Under the pieces are notes generated by a model. That model was not told the origin of the DNA and searched no databases. It saw only the letters and a program-made list of their open reading frames with translations. Below are positions 43,631 to 52,274 of a DNA stretch of 52,621 nt, piece after piece (positions within the stretch are counted from its first letter, which is position 1; each line of letters starts with the position of its first letter). The position numbers were made by a program, and so were the translations under genes. Origin of the DNA: Rhodovarius lipocyclicus (GTDB lineage Bacteria; Pseudomonadota; Alphaproteobacteria; Acetobacterales; Acetobacteraceae); assembly GCF_009900765.1 (NCBI RefSeq), contig NZ_JAAABL010000024.1:1-52621 (forward strand), given 5' to 3'.

Positions 43631-45834
43631 TGGTCTGACCCCGCCCTACCGCGCCCCCCTGCCCCCCATTGGTCGGACTCGGAGGGTCGCAGCCCGATAC
43701 CTCGCACCAAGCGGTCGCCACGCACCTTGGCGTAGCGCAGGCCGGGCGTCCGCTCGATCATGCCGCGCAGACGGCGGTTGTCGCTGTCCGGCTCCCCGTT
43801 CTCACGGCACCATTGCTGGAAGCTGGACAGAAGGTGCGTCGGCTTGGTGAACAGGGTGTCGTCAAGGATGCAGCATTCGGCCAGCCAGCGTCCGAAGTGG
43901 TCTTGCACCTCGAAATACTCATCCGTGGCGGCCTGCACCGCTGCCGGCCGGGTCAGGCCCTCGGCCTGCCATGCCATGCAGCCCTCGATCATCCAGGCGA
44001 GGATGGCGGGCCATTCGTCCCGCAGCTTGCTCTCCAGCTCGCGGTCAGGCGTGGCGGGCTGATGGAGGAAGGGCACGATGTTGAAGCGGCGCTTGGCAGC
44101 ATCATCCACGTTCTTCAGCACCGGCTTGTGGTTGCCCACGAGGGTCAGCTTGAACTGCGGCGTGAAGGTGAAGAAGTCCTGCCGCATAAAGCGCGCGGTG
44201 ATAGGGTCGCCGCCCGTCATCTGCTTGATGCGCGACTCAGCCCAGGCCCGGCCTTCCTCGGTTTCCGTGGCGGTCACCAGCCTGGCGCCGCGCAGCATCG
44301 CCAGGTCGGTCGGGTGCTTGTCGCCCAGGGAGGCGGTGAAGGTGTCCATGGCCGCCACGACGGCATAATCGCCCATGATGCGCGCTACGGTGTTGAGGAA
44401 CACGGACTTACCGTTGCCGCCCGGCCCATAGCCGAACAGCAGGGCGTGTTCCTTCGTGTCGCCCGTGAGGCAGTAGCCGCACCAGCGCTGAAGGAAGGTC
44501 GCCAGCGCAGCGTCGTGGCCGGTTGCTTCATCGAGGAAGTGGAGCCAGCGCGCCGGCGGGCCACCCTGGCGGTCGGGCCCCACGGCGGTGATGCGGGTCA
44601 TCATGTCCGCAGGCTTGGCATGGCGCATGCGGCCCGTGCGGAGATCCACCACACCGCCAGGCGTGGCCAGCAGATAGGGGTCAGCATCCCAGGCTTCGCT
44701 GGTGACGGCATGAGCGGGGTCACGCTGGGCGAAGCGCTCGACCCCGCCGGAGAAGGCAGCGCGGCCGGTGATGGCCTTCGCCTTCATGTCCGCATCGCGG
44801 TTGGCGTCGGCCGTCACTTCGCGCGCGAAGCTGAAGGCGGCATGCTTACGATCGCGCTGCCAGTGGGTGCCGGTCCACTGGAACCAAGCCCCGGTGTCGT
44901 GACAGTAGCGGAGCTGGTCGCGGAAGCGCTCGGTGAATGCCATGGCCACCCCGTGTTCGGTCAAGAGGGTCGGTTCGCCGGAGGTCGGCTGCTGGCTGGG
45001 AGTTTCGGCCGGCGCCGCCCGCGCGGCCGCGTCCGCCAGCTTCATAAGGGCTTCGGTTGTGCCGCCCGCAGTGACCCAGTCCGACACATCGCCCTTCGGG
45101 GGCAGGTCGGGCAGATCGATGATGCGGACGCTCTGGGCGCCGGCCGTCTGGGCGACGGCGGCGGCATGATCGCGGCCAGCCTGATCGTTGTCAGGCAGGA
45201 TGATGATGTGCCGGCCTTTGAGCCAGCGCGCGAAGCTGGCGCGCCATTTGCCGGCGCCGCCTGGGTTGCAGGTCGCCACCAGGCCGAGACCGCGCAGCCG
45301 GTCCACGTCCTTCTCGCCTTCCACAATGAACACGGGCACGTCCGTGGGCGCGGCGAGCAGCTCGGGCAGGCGGTAGGGCACCAGCTCCACCCCCTTCACA
45401 CCCCATAGCCACCCGCCCTTTCCGTCCGGTCGGCGCTGCCTGAAGTCCTTCGGGTCGTGGCGGGTAACCTGGAACAGCAGCTCGCCATCGGCGCTGATGT
45501 AGTCGTAGGCGGCCACCAGCTTGCCAAGGCGAGCGCCGCCCCCGTGGGACTGCTGCCGCTTCTCGGGCTGGGCCTTCTGAGGCCCGTTGAGCCATTCGAC
45601 GGCGGCCGCCTTGTCGAGGTCCAGCTTCCACTGCACCAGGTCCAGCACGCCGCCGCCCCGGTTGGCCTCATGGTCGAACCATGTGCCAGCGGCTTGCCCG
45701 TGAAGGCGAACCACCAGGCTGCCGCGACTTCCGAAGCGCATTTCATCGCGGGAGGACAGCTGCTTGTTGGGCTCGCCCAGCAACTGGCGCGCTACGGGCC
45801 CGATGAGGGCTTGGTAGGGAACACCGTCAGGCAT
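43627..45834 (-). CDS. TOPRIM primase / P4-type superfamily 3 helicase
   Basis: The 735-residue replication protein has an N-terminal primase-associated region (1-110), a TOPRIM domain with V171-E-G-E-K-D176 and D215-N-D217, a linker about 270-300, a D5/P4-like N-terminal helicase domain, and an SF3 ATPase with Walker A G470-P-G-G-N-G-K-S477, followed by TATETEEGRAWAESRIKQMTGGDPITARFM and LTLVGNHKP. A C-terminal winged helix is likely (FQQWCRENGEP). It primes and unwinds element DNA, so the element can replicate autonomously. Similar proteins are typical of P4-like and PICI satellites. Confidence 0.93.
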   Translation of the reverse strand: MPDGVPYQALIGPVARQLLGEPNKQLSSRDEMRFGSRGSLVVRLHGQAAGTWFDHEANRGGGVLDLVQWKLDLDKAAAVEWLNGPQKAQPEKRQQSHGGGARLGKLVAAYDYISADGELLFQVTRHDPKDFRQRRPDGKGGWLWGVKGVELVPYRLPELLAAPTDVPVFIVEGEKDVDRLRGLGLVATCNPGGAGKWRASFARWLKGRHIIILPDNDQAGRDHAAAVAQTAGAQSVRIIDLPDLPPKGDVSDWVTAGGTTEALMKLADAAARAAPAETPSQQPTSGEPTLLTEHGVAMAFTERFRDQLRYCHDTGAWFQWTGTHWQRDRKHAAFSFAREVTADANRDADMKAKAITGRAAFSGGVERFAQRDPAHAVTSEAWDADPYLLATPGGVVDLRTGRMRHAKPADMMTRITAVGPDRQGGPPARWLHFLDEATGHDAALATFLQRWCGYCLTGDTKEHALLFGYGPGGNGKSVFLNTVARIMGDYAVVAAMDTFTASLGDKHPTDLAMLRGARLVTATETEEGRAWAESRIKQMTGGDPITARFMRQDFFTFTPQFKLTLVGNHKPVLKNVDDAAKRRFNIVPFLHQPATPDRELESKLRDEWPAILAWMIEGCMAWQAEGLTRPAAVQAATDEYFEVQDHFGRWLAECCILDDTLFTKPTHLLSSFQQWCRENGEPDSDNRRLRGMIERTPGLRYAKVRGDRLVRGIGLRPSESDQWGAGGRGRAGSDH

Positions 45835-45961
45835 GTGCGGCGTCCTGCCAAGAAATCAGGTCTTGGAGTGGGACACCTTCAATGCTAGAAGTAGCAATAT
45901 CAAGAGGTTGGGAAGCATCCCACTTTCCGCTAACTACTTGGATTTGCGGGTGCGAATAGCC
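45835..45961. promoter_or_regulatory. Element right end with paired inverted repeats
   Basis: These 127 bases lie upstream of the primase-helicase gene and inside the right attachment core. GTGGGA-CA-CCTTC (45868-45880) and GGAAG-CA-TCCCAC (45911-45923) form an interrupted inverted repeat, with TGCT/AGCA nested inside. The GTGGGAC heptamer also occurs twice at the left end (35161 and 35187), so these are candidate integrase arm sites. The primase-operon promoter must also lie here. Confidence 0.5.
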
Positions 45962-45977
45962 CCGGCTCCGGGCACCA
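45962..45977. repeat. attR core
   Basis: An exact copy of the 16-bp tRNA-Phe 3' end (CCGGCTCCGGGCACCA) marks the right boundary of the integrated element. No other tRNA-like sequence is around it. Confidence 0.9.
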
Positions 45978-46006
45978 CTCCCCATCCCTCCTCCGGCCAT
46001 TCGCGG

Positions 46007-46588
46007 TCAGTCGATCATCGGCACCACGAAGATGCCGCCGATCACCACGGCCATCAGCAGCGCGAAGCTCAGCTTGCCGTGCCGTTCCATGAAGTCCGAG
46101 GCCTGGTCCCCATAGCGCTGGCACAGCCACGCGATGAGGAAGAAGCGCGATCCGCGCCCGATGATGGAGGCGAGGATGAACTTGCCCATCCCGAACTCCA
46201 CGGCCCCTACCGCGATGGCGACCACCTTGTAGGGAATGGGCGTCAGCCCCTTCAGCGCGATCGCCAGAAAGCCCCAATGGGCCGCGTGTTCCTTGAACGT
46301 CTCGAACGCGCCCATGGCGTCGTAGAATTCCAGGATGGGCACGGCGGCCAGATGGAACAGCTCCCGCCCGACATAATAGCCCAGCACCCCGCCGCCCACG
46401 CTGGCCAGCGTGCAGACCAGGGCGAACCACATCGCCTTTTGCCGCTGCGCCACGCACATGGGCACCAGCAGCAGGTCGGGGGGGATGAAGAAGATGCTGC
46501 TCTCGGTGAAGCTCAGCCCCGCCATCCACCAGGTGGCCTTGCGGGAGGAGGAGAGAGCGAGGAGCCGTTGGTACCAGGAGGTGAACAT
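46007..46588 (-). CDS. YqaA-like (DedA/VTT superfamily) membrane protein
   Basis: The 193-residue inner-membrane protein has several helices and the conserved small-membrane-protein pattern WWMAGLSFTESSIFFIPPDLLLVPM, GGGVLGYYVGREL, KGLTPIPYKVVAIAVGAVEF and ILASIIGRGSRFFLIAWLC. The start at 46588 (MFTSWYQRLLAL) follows AGGAGGT. Members are linked to lipid or ion transport and envelope homeostasis. It is the first host gene to the right of the element, with its stop 30 bases past attR. Confidence 0.88.
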   Translation of the reverse strand: MFTSWYQRLLALSSSRKATWWMAGLSFTESSIFFIPPDLLLVPMCVAQRQKAMWFALVCTLASVGGGVLGYYVGRELFHLAAVPILEFYDAMGAFETFKEHAAHWGFLAIALKGLTPIPYKVVAIAVGAVEFGMGKFILASIIGRGSRFFLIAWLCQRYGDQASDFMERHGKLSFALLMAVVIGGIFVVPMID

Positions 46589-46892
46589 GAACTCCGCTTT
46601 GCCGGTAGGCTGCCTGATCACCAGGCCGTGAGATTCAGAGAGGCTGGCATCAGCCGACGCAACTCTCCACTCAATAGTGACGCTTGCAAGCCGCTGCATG
46701 GGATTCCGTGCGAGGATTCGGCGAAACCGTCGCCGCCGGGCCAGGCCGGAACACGGTTTTCATGATGAGGCATTCATATGTGGAATCTCCCCTTGGCCTC
46801 TGTGCCATGGCGGGCATGACCAATTCCTTGCCGGTGGCGGGCATGGCCTGCCCGCGCTGGCCCGGCGGCGCCCCCTCTGCTACAGCCCTTGC
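46589..46892. other. Divergent intergenic region, yqaA-like / hldE
   Basis: This stretch of 304 bases has no convincing gene. It must contain both promoters. It holds a repeated GCCGGTGGCGGGCATG-type sequence near 46820-46860 and a short AT-rich block (CATTCATATGTGGAAT, about 46770). No riboswitch or terminator is recognised. Confidence 0.4.
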
Positions 46893-48311
46893 ATGCTGAA
46901 TTTTTCCGATTTGCGCGTTGTCGTGCTGGGCGATGTGATGCTGGACCGCTTCCTGTACGGCGATGCGGGCCGGCTCTCGCCCGAGGCGCCGGTGCCCGTG
47001 GTGCGCAGCCGCCGGACGGACAGCATGCCCGGCGGTGCCGCCAATGTGGGCCGCAACCTGCTGGCGCTCGGCGGGCAGGTCACGATCATCGGCCTGGTGG
47101 GTGAGGATGCGGAGGGGGCCGAACTCTCCGCCCTGCTCGGCCCCGCCGCGCGGCTGATCCCCTCCGCCCGGCGCACCACCAGCAAGCTGCGCGTGATCGC
47201 GGCCCATCAGCAGGTGGTGCGGGTGGATGACGAGGACCCCGCCCCCGCGACCACCGAGGAACAGGCCGCCCTGCTGGGCGCGCTGGCCGCGGCCCTGCCG
47301 GGGGCCGGGGCGCTGGTGCTGTCCGATTACGGCAAGGGCGTGCTGACGCCGGCGCTGGCCGCCCAGGCCATCGCCCTGGCCAAGCGGGCCGGCGTGCCCT
47401 GCCTGGTGGACCCCAAGGGCCGCGACTACACCCATTACGCCGGTGCCGACGCGCTGACCCCCAACGCCCGCGAACTGGCCGAGGCCACGGGCCTGCCCGT
47501 CGCGTCCTCGATGGAATGCGAGGCCGCGGCCCGCGCCCTGCTGGGGCAGGTGGATGCCGCGGCCATCCTCGTCACCCGCAGCGAGAAGGGGATGATGCTG
47601 GTCCCCCGCGACGCACCGGCCCTGTCGGTGCCCGCGGAGGCGCATGAGGTGTTCGATGTCTCGGGCGCGGGCGACACCGCCATCGCCACGCTGTCCCTGG
47701 CCGTGGCCTCGGGCCGGTCTCTGGGCGCGGCCATGCGCCTGGCCAACGCGGCCGCCGGGGTGGTGGTGGGCAAGCTCGGCACCGCCACCTGTTCCGTGGC
47801 GGAACTGGAACTGGCGCTGCGCCGCCAGGAAGGATCGGGCGGCGTCACCCTGACCTGGCCGCAGGCCGCCGCCCTGGCGCGGGACTGGCAGCGCCAGGGC
47901 CTGCGGGTGGGCTTCGCCAATGGCTGCTTCGACCTGCTGCACGCGGGCCATGTGCGCATGCTGGAAGCCGCGCGCCGGCATTGCGACCGGCTGATCGTGG
48001 CGCTGAACGAGGATGCCTCCGTCGCGCGGCTGAAGGGTCCCACCCGCCCGCTGAACCCGCTGGAGGACCGCGCGGTGGTGATCGGCGCGCTGGCCGCCGT
48101 GGATGCCGTGATCGGCTTCGCCGAGGACACGCCGCTGGAAGCCATCCTGGCGCTGCGCCCCGACCGCCTGTTCAAGGGCGCGGACTACAGCATCGCCCAG
48201 GTGGTGGGCGCGCCGGAGGTGGCCAGTTGGGGCGGGCAGACCGTGCTGCTGGACCTGCTGCCGGGCCGCTCCACCACCTCCCTGGTGCAAAGGGCGCAAC
48301 AGGGGCGCTGA
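46893..48311 (+). CDS. hldE: Bifunctional heptose 7-phosphate kinase / heptose 1-phosphate adenylyltransferase
   Basis: The 472-residue cytoplasmic enzyme of ADP-heptose synthesis for LPS core has an N-terminal PfkB kinase (VVLGDVMLDRFLYG, LSPEAPVPV, GGAANVGRN, catalytic G258-A-G-D261) and a C-terminal nucleotidyltransferase with the HxGH motif H350-A-G-H353 in FANGCFDLLHAGHVRMLE and the family end GRSTTSLVQR. Both activities look intact, in contrast to the paralogue at 24266. The start at 46893 is chosen because MLNFSDLRVVVLGD is the family opening; the longer frame upstream is untranslated leader. Confidence 0.94.
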   Translation: MLNFSDLRVVVLGDVMLDRFLYGDAGRLSPEAPVPVVRSRRTDSMPGGAANVGRNLLALGGQVTIIGLVGEDAEGAELSALLGPAARLIPSARRTTSKLRVIAAHQQVVRVDDEDPAPATTEEQAALLGALAAALPGAGALVLSDYGKGVLTPALAAQAIALAKRAGVPCLVDPKGRDYTHYAGADALTPNARELAEATGLPVASSMECEAAARALLGQVDAAAILVTRSEKGMMLVPRDAPALSVPAEAHEVFDVSGAGDTAIATLSLAVASGRSLGAAMRLANAAAGVVVGKLGTATCSVAELELALRRQEGSGGVTLTWPQAAALARDWQRQGLRVGFANGCFDLLHAGHVRMLEAARRHCDRLIVALNEDASVARLKGPTRPLNPLEDRAVVIGALAAVDAVIGFAEDTPLEAILALRPDRLFKGADYSIAQVVGAPEVASWGGQTVLLDLLPGRSTTSLVQRAQQGR

Positions 48312-48393
48312 TCCGCGCCGCTGGCCCTCGAAGTGCCGCCATGGCACGCTATATGTCAGTTCGAGAACTGCATATTTTCAGGGTGCCAAGGAG

Positions 48394-48873
48394 ATGATCC
48401 GCTTCACGCTGCGTTGCGACGCAGGGCATGAGTTCGAGAGCTGGTTCCGCAACAGCGAGGCCTATGACAAGCAGGCCGGCGCCGGGCTGGTGGATTGCCC
48501 GGTCTGCGGTTCCGCGAAGGTGGAGAAGGCGCTGATGGCGCCCTCCGTGGCCAAGGTGCCAGGCGCCAAGGGCCGGCCCGAGGCCGTGCCGATGACCGCC
48601 GCCCCCGCCCCCCCGGACATGCCCGCCAAGGCCGCCACGCCCAAGGCCGTGCCCGCCCAGCTCGTCGCCCTGCTGCAGCGCATGCGCGCCGAGGTTGAGA
48701 AGAACTGCGACTATGTCGGCCCCGAATTCGCCGAGGAAGCCCGCCGCATCCATTACGGCGACGCCGAGGAGCGCGGCATCTACGGCGAGGCCACCCCCGA
48801 GGAGACCGAGGCCCTGCGCGAGGAAGGCATCGAGGTGGGCAATATCCCCTGGATCCCGCGGGCGGACGGCTGA
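48394..48873 (+). CDS. DUF1178 family zinc-ribbon protein
   Basis: The 159-residue protein begins MIRFTLRCDAGHEFESWF, the DUF1178 opening, with zinc-ribbon ligands C8 and H12 or nearby and C35/C38 in DCPVCGS. An Ala/Pro-rich linker follows, then the conserved C-terminus NCDYVGPEFAEEARRIHYGD, ERGIYGEATPEE and NIPWIPR. Function is unknown. AAGGAG directly abuts the ATG, an unusually short spacing, so either the ribosome site is another sequence or initiation is weak. The stop overlaps the VOC gene (TGATG). Confidence 0.9.
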   Translation: MIRFTLRCDAGHEFESWFRNSEAYDKQAGAGLVDCPVCGSAKVEKALMAPSVAKVPGAKGRPEAVPMTAAPAPPDMPAKAATPKAVPAQLVALLQRMRAEVEKNCDYVGPEFAEEARRIHYGDAEERGIYGEATPEETEALREEGIEVGNIPWIPRADG

Positions 48874-49271
48874 TGATCAGCCACATCTGCCTGGGCACCG
48901 CCGATGTGGAGCGCGCAGCCGCCTTCTATGACGCGGTGCTGGCGGAGATCGGGCTGGCGCGGAAATTCCTGGAACCCGATTGGGTGGCCTGGAAACACCC
49001 CGACCACGCCAGGCCGCTGTTCATCCTGACCATGCCCTTCGACGGCCAGCCGGCCACACCGGGCAATGGCACCATGGTGGCGCTGCTGGCCCCCAGCCGG
49101 GGCGCGGTGGATGCGGCCCATGCCCGCGCCCTGGCGCTGGGCGGCGTGTGCGAGGGCCCGCCCGGCCTGCGCCCCCATTACCACCCCCATTACTACGCGG
49201 CCTATCTGCGCGACCCGGACGGCAACAAGCTGTGCTTCGTGTGCCATGACGAACCGGCCCCTTCCGCCTGA
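48873..49271 (+). CDS. VOC (glyoxalase/bleomycin resistance fold) protein
   Basis: The 132-residue metal-dependent VOC-superfamily protein has paired beta-alpha-beta-beta-beta modules: ISHICLGTADVERAAAFYDAVL, GTMVALLAPSRGAVDAAHARAL, GLRPHYHPHYYAAYLRDPDGNKLCFVCH. Metal ligands are likely the first histidine (H4), a central histidine and the late Glu/His region, but I cannot fix them. It overlaps the DUF1178 stop (TGATG). Substrate unknown. Confidence 0.88.
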   Translation: MISHICLGTADVERAAAFYDAVLAEIGLARKFLEPDWVAWKHPDHARPLFILTMPFDGQPATPGNGTMVALLAPSRGAVDAAHARALALGGVCEGPPGLRPHYHPHYYAAYLRDPDGNKLCFVCHDEPAPSA

Positions 49272-49317
49272 ACCCGGCGCGGGCTTATGCTGCCCGACCG
49301 AATAGGGGAGACGCGCA

Positions 49318-49932
49318 ATGAACGCGACAGATATCAAGGCCGCCCGGGCTGCCCATGTGGCCGCCACCGTGGACCGCATCCGCGCCATCGAGGCCGCCGA
49401 GGGTGTCACGCCCGCCAGCCTGGCGAAGTTCCGTGAGGAGCTGATGAAGCTCGCGGCGCAGGAGCATCTGTTCCCCGCCGCCGAATTCCCGCCCCCGCCG
49501 AATGGCGAGAAGGGCAGCAACCGCTATCTGATGCAGATGGACGATGGCGGCACCTTCGCGCTGTATCTGAACGCGCTGAACCCCGGCAACGAGACCAAGC
49601 CCCACGACCACACCACCTGGGCCGTGGTCGTCGCCGTGGACGGGCAGGAACTGAACAAGGTCTATCGCCGCACCGATGACGGCTCCGACCCCGAGCGCTG
49701 CGCGCTGGTCGTGGACCATGAGGTGATGGTGGAGCCCGGCCGGGGCATCGCCTTCATGCCGGATGCCATCCATTCCATCCACACCACGGGCGCCGTGCCC
49801 ACGCGCCACCTGCACATGTACGGGCTGGCGCTGGAGAAGCTGGACGGCCGCAAGGCGTACATGGCCGATACCGGCGAGATCGTGCCCTACAACAAGAACT
49901 TCATGAAGCCGACGCAACAGGCGGGCGCATGA
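49318..49932 (+). CDS. Cysteine dioxygenase-like cupin
   Basis: The 204-residue thiol dioxygenase family cupin has an iron triad likely made of H96 and H98 (KPHDHTTWAVV) and H152 or H155 (DAIHSIHT). GRGIAFMPDAIHS and LHMYGLALEKLDGR complete the cupin core. It should oxidise a small thiol such as cysteine or 3-mercaptopropionate to the sulfinate in the cytoplasm. GGAG lies 10 bases before the ATG. The stop overlaps the four-rhodanese gene (ATGA), which ties it to sulfur-transfer chemistry. Confidence 0.85.
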   Translation: MNATDIKAARAAHVAATVDRIRAIEAAEGVTPASLAKFREELMKLAAQEHLFPAAEFPPPPNGEKGSNRYLMQMDDGGTFALYLNALNPGNETKPHDHTTWAVVVAVDGQELNKVYRRTDDGSDPERCALVVDHEVMVEPGRGIAFMPDAIHSIHTTGAVPTRHLHMYGLALEKLDGRKAYMADTGEIVPYNKNFMKPTQQAGA

Positions 49933-51485
49933 AGCAGGTCTCCCCGGCCACGCTGAAGGCGTGGATCGGGGGCGGTGAGGAACTCGCCATTCTCGACGCG
50001 CGCGAGGAAGGTGAGTTCGGCCGTTCCCACCTGTTCTGGGCCATTCCCTGCCCGCTGTCGCAGAAGGAGCTGCGCGCGCCCAAGCTGGTGCCGCGCCGCG
50101 CCACCCGCATCGTCTGCACCGATGGCGGGGAGGGCTACGCCACCACCTTGGCGCAATGGCTGGCCCATCAGGGCTACACCGACGTGCAGGTGCTGGAGGG
50201 CGGCGGCCCGGCCTGGAAGGCCGCCGGCCATGTGCTGTTCTCCGGCGTCAACGTGCCTTCCAAGGCCTTCGGCGAATGGGCCGAGCACCATTACGGCACC
50301 GAGAGCCTGGACCCGCCCGAACTCAAGGCGCTGATGGATTCCGGCCAGCCGATGGTGATCCTCGACAGCCGCCCGCTGGAGGAATACCGGCGCATGTCGA
50401 TCCCCGGTGCCGTGAACGTGCCGGGCGGCGAGCTGGTCTATCGCATCGGCGAATTCGCGCCCGATGCGGACACCACCATCGTCATCAACTGCGCCGGCCG
50501 CACCCGCAGCATCATGGGCGCCGAGAGCCTGCGCCGCGCGGGCGTGCCGAACCGGATCGTGGCGCTGCGCAACGGCACCATGGGCTGGGAGCTGGCGGGC
50601 TTTTCCTGCGATCGCGGCAAGACCGCCAGCTACAGCCCGGGCACCCCGCCCGGGGCCGAACTGGCACTGGAACGCGCCAGCAACTTCGCGCGCGAGACGG
50701 GGGTGAAGACCATCGGCGCGGCCGAACTGGCCGCGCTGCGGGCCGATACCTCCCGCACCACCTATCTGCTGGATGTCCGCGCGCCCGAGGAATACGGCGC
50801 GGGCCATCTGCCGGGTTTCCGCCACGCCCCGGGCGGGCAGCTGATCCAGGCCACCGACCAGTGGGTGGCGGTGCGCCGGGCGCGCATCGTGCTGACCGAT
50901 CTCGGAGACGGCGCCCGCGCCCGCATGTCCGCCGCCTGGCTGCGGCTGCTGGGCGGGTGGGAGGTGTTCGTGCTGGACGGCGCGGGTGACACCACGCTGG
51001 AAACCGGCCCCGAGCCCATCCCCGCCGTGCCGCCCGCCCCCACCATCACGGTGGCGGAACTCGCGGCCCGGCCGGGCGCGCATGTGATCGACCTGGCGCG
51101 CAGCGTGGACTTCCGCGACGGCCATATCCCCGGCGCGGTCTGGGGCGTGCGGTCGCGCCTCTCGGCCCCGCCTTCGGGCGTGCCGCTGGTCGTCGTGACC
51201 GCCCCGCGGGAAGCATTGGCCCATCTGGCCGCCGCCGATCTGGCGGCGCTGACCTCCGCCCCCGTGCGGGTGCTGGCGGGCGGCACCGCCGCCTGGGCCG
51301 CCGCCGGCCACAGGCTGGAGGCCGACCGCCTGGTGCCGGACGATGCCGCCTGCATCGACTTCTACCTGCGGCCCTATGACCGCAACTCCGGCATCGAGGA
51401 GGCGATGCGCGAATACCTCTCCTGGGAGATCGACCTGGTGCATGAGGTGGAGCGCGACGGCGATGCTGGCTTCGGCCGGCTTTAG
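49929..51485 (+). CDS. Four-domain rhodanese protein, two active-site cysteines lost
   Basis: The 518-residue protein consists of four rhodanese-like domains (about 1-105, 125-225, 250-355, 360-460) and a short helical tail (YLRPYDRNSGIEEAMREYL). Domain 1 has C63 in RIVCTDGGEG. Domain 2 has the full loop C188-A-G-R-T-R after VIN. Domains 3 (IVLTDLGDGAR) and 4 (LVVVTAPREA) lack cysteine at that place and are probably structural. It would carry persulfide sulfur made from or feeding the dioxygenase encoded just upstream, with which it is translationally coupled. Confidence 0.88.
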   Translation: MKQVSPATLKAWIGGGEELAILDAREEGEFGRSHLFWAIPCPLSQKELRAPKLVPRRATRIVCTDGGEGYATTLAQWLAHQGYTDVQVLEGGGPAWKAAGHVLFSGVNVPSKAFGEWAEHHYGTESLDPPELKALMDSGQPMVILDSRPLEEYRRMSIPGAVNVPGGELVYRIGEFAPDADTTIVINCAGRTRSIMGAESLRRAGVPNRIVALRNGTMGWELAGFSCDRGKTASYSPGTPPGAELALERASNFARETGVKTIGAAELAALRADTSRTTYLLDVRAPEEYGAGHLPGFRHAPGGQLIQATDQWVAVRRARIVLTDLGDGARARMSAAWLRLLGGWEVFVLDGAGDTTLETGPEPIPAVPPAPTITVAELAARPGAHVIDLARSVDFRDGHIPGAVWGVRSRLSAPPSGVPLVVVTAPREALAHLAAADLAALTSAPVRVLAGGTAAWAAAGHRLEADRLVPDDAACIDFYLRPYDRNSGIEEAMREYLSWEIDLVHEVERDGDAGFGRL

Positions 51486-51518
51486 AGGGCCAAGCGCGCC
51501 CCCGGCGGGGCCCGGGAC

Positions 51519-52262
51519 GTGATCCAGCAGGGCGGGTCACGGTTCAGGCGGCTGCTGGGGGGGCTGCTGAACGCGGCGCTGCCCCCCCATTGCCTCTCCT
51601 GCGAGGCGCCGGTGCTGGAGCAGGGCACCCAATGCGCCGCCTGTTTCCGCAAGCTGACCTTCGCGGTGGCGCCCCTCTGCCGCCGCTGCGGCATCCCCCT
51701 GCCGCATGCGGGGCTGGACATCTGCGAGGCCTGCGACCGCCGCCCGCCCCTGTATGCCCGCGCCCGCGCGGCGCTGCTGTACGATGACGGCGCGCGCGCC
51801 CTGGTCCTGCCGATGAAGCACGGCGACCGCACGGAACTCGCCCTGCCGCTGGCCCGCCACATGGCCCGCGCCGGGGCCGAGCTGCTGCGCGAGGCCGACC
51901 TGTTGCTGCCGGTGCCGCTGCATTGGCGCCGGCTGTTGGCGCGGCGCTACAACCAGTCCGCCTTGCTGGCCCGCCACCTGGCCCGGCTGGCCCGCAAGCC
52001 CAGCATCCCCGACGCGCTGCGCCGCACCCGCGCCACCCGCCCCCTGGGGGAGCTCGGCGCCATCGCCCGCCGGGCGGAGCTGGATGGCGCCATCCGCCTG
52101 GCCCCGCGCCACGCCGCGCGGGTGCGAGGGCAGCGCGTGCTGCTGATCGACGATGTGCTGACCTCCGGCGCCACGGCCGAGACCTGCGCCGCCGTGCTGC
52201 TGGCCGCCGGGGCCGCGCGGGTGGATGTGCTGGCGGCGGCGCGGGTGCCGCTGCGGGGGTAG
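51519..52262 (+). CDS. ComF family protein (phosphoribosyltransferase-like)
   Basis: The 247-residue ComF-like protein has an N-terminal zinc-finger region with four cysteine pairs (C25/C28, C39/C42, C54/C57, C69/C72) and a PRTase fold whose PRPP loop is V-L-L-I-D-D-V-L-T-S-G-A-T. The RYNQSALLARHLAR motif is characteristic. The start is GTG at 51519. In competent bacteria ComF helps DNA uptake; in most proteobacteria its role is unproven. Structured repeat copy C follows the gene. Confidence 0.92.
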   Translation: MIQQGGSRFRRLLGGLLNAALPPHCLSCEAPVLEQGTQCAACFRKLTFAVAPLCRRCGIPLPHAGLDICEACDRRPPLYARARAALLYDDGARALVLPMKHGDRTELALPLARHMARAGAELLREADLLLPVPLHWRRLLARRYNQSALLARHLARLARKPSIPDALRRTRATRPLGELGAIARRAELDGAIRLAPRHAARVRGQRVLLIDDVLTSGATAETCAAVLLAAGAARVDVLAAARVPLRG

Positions 52263-52274
52263 GGCACGGGCAGC

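Larger units (their letters stand above)
35099..45977. mobile_element. Tail-less HK97-type integrative element (capsid-forming satellite or reduced prophage)
   Basis: The element is about 10.9 kb and bounded by a 16-bp direct repeat, the left copy being the tRNA-Phe 3' end next to the integrase. It encodes tyrosine integrase, HK97 portal (fused to an AlpA-like domain), prohead protease, major capsid, two uncharacterised proteins, a hypothetical protein, a ribbon-helix-helix regulator and YodC-like protein (plus strand), large terminase, HNH endonuclease, a small protein and a TOPRIM/P4-type primase-helicase. No tail, head-tail joining, lysis or small-terminase gene is recognisable. Size, gene set and tRNA site fit capsid-forming phage-inducible chromosomal islands. 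A shrunken prophage is the alternative. Confidence 0.88.

Noticed and set aside
35099-45977. Complete prophage
   Set aside because: No tail tube, tape measure, baseplate, holin or endolysin gene can be found in either strand between the two cores.
48358-48369. AGTTCGAGAACT palindrome before the DUF1178 gene as a LexA-type operator
   Set aside because: Alphaproteobacterial SOS boxes are direct GTTC-N7-GTTC repeats; this is a different geometry and too short to call.
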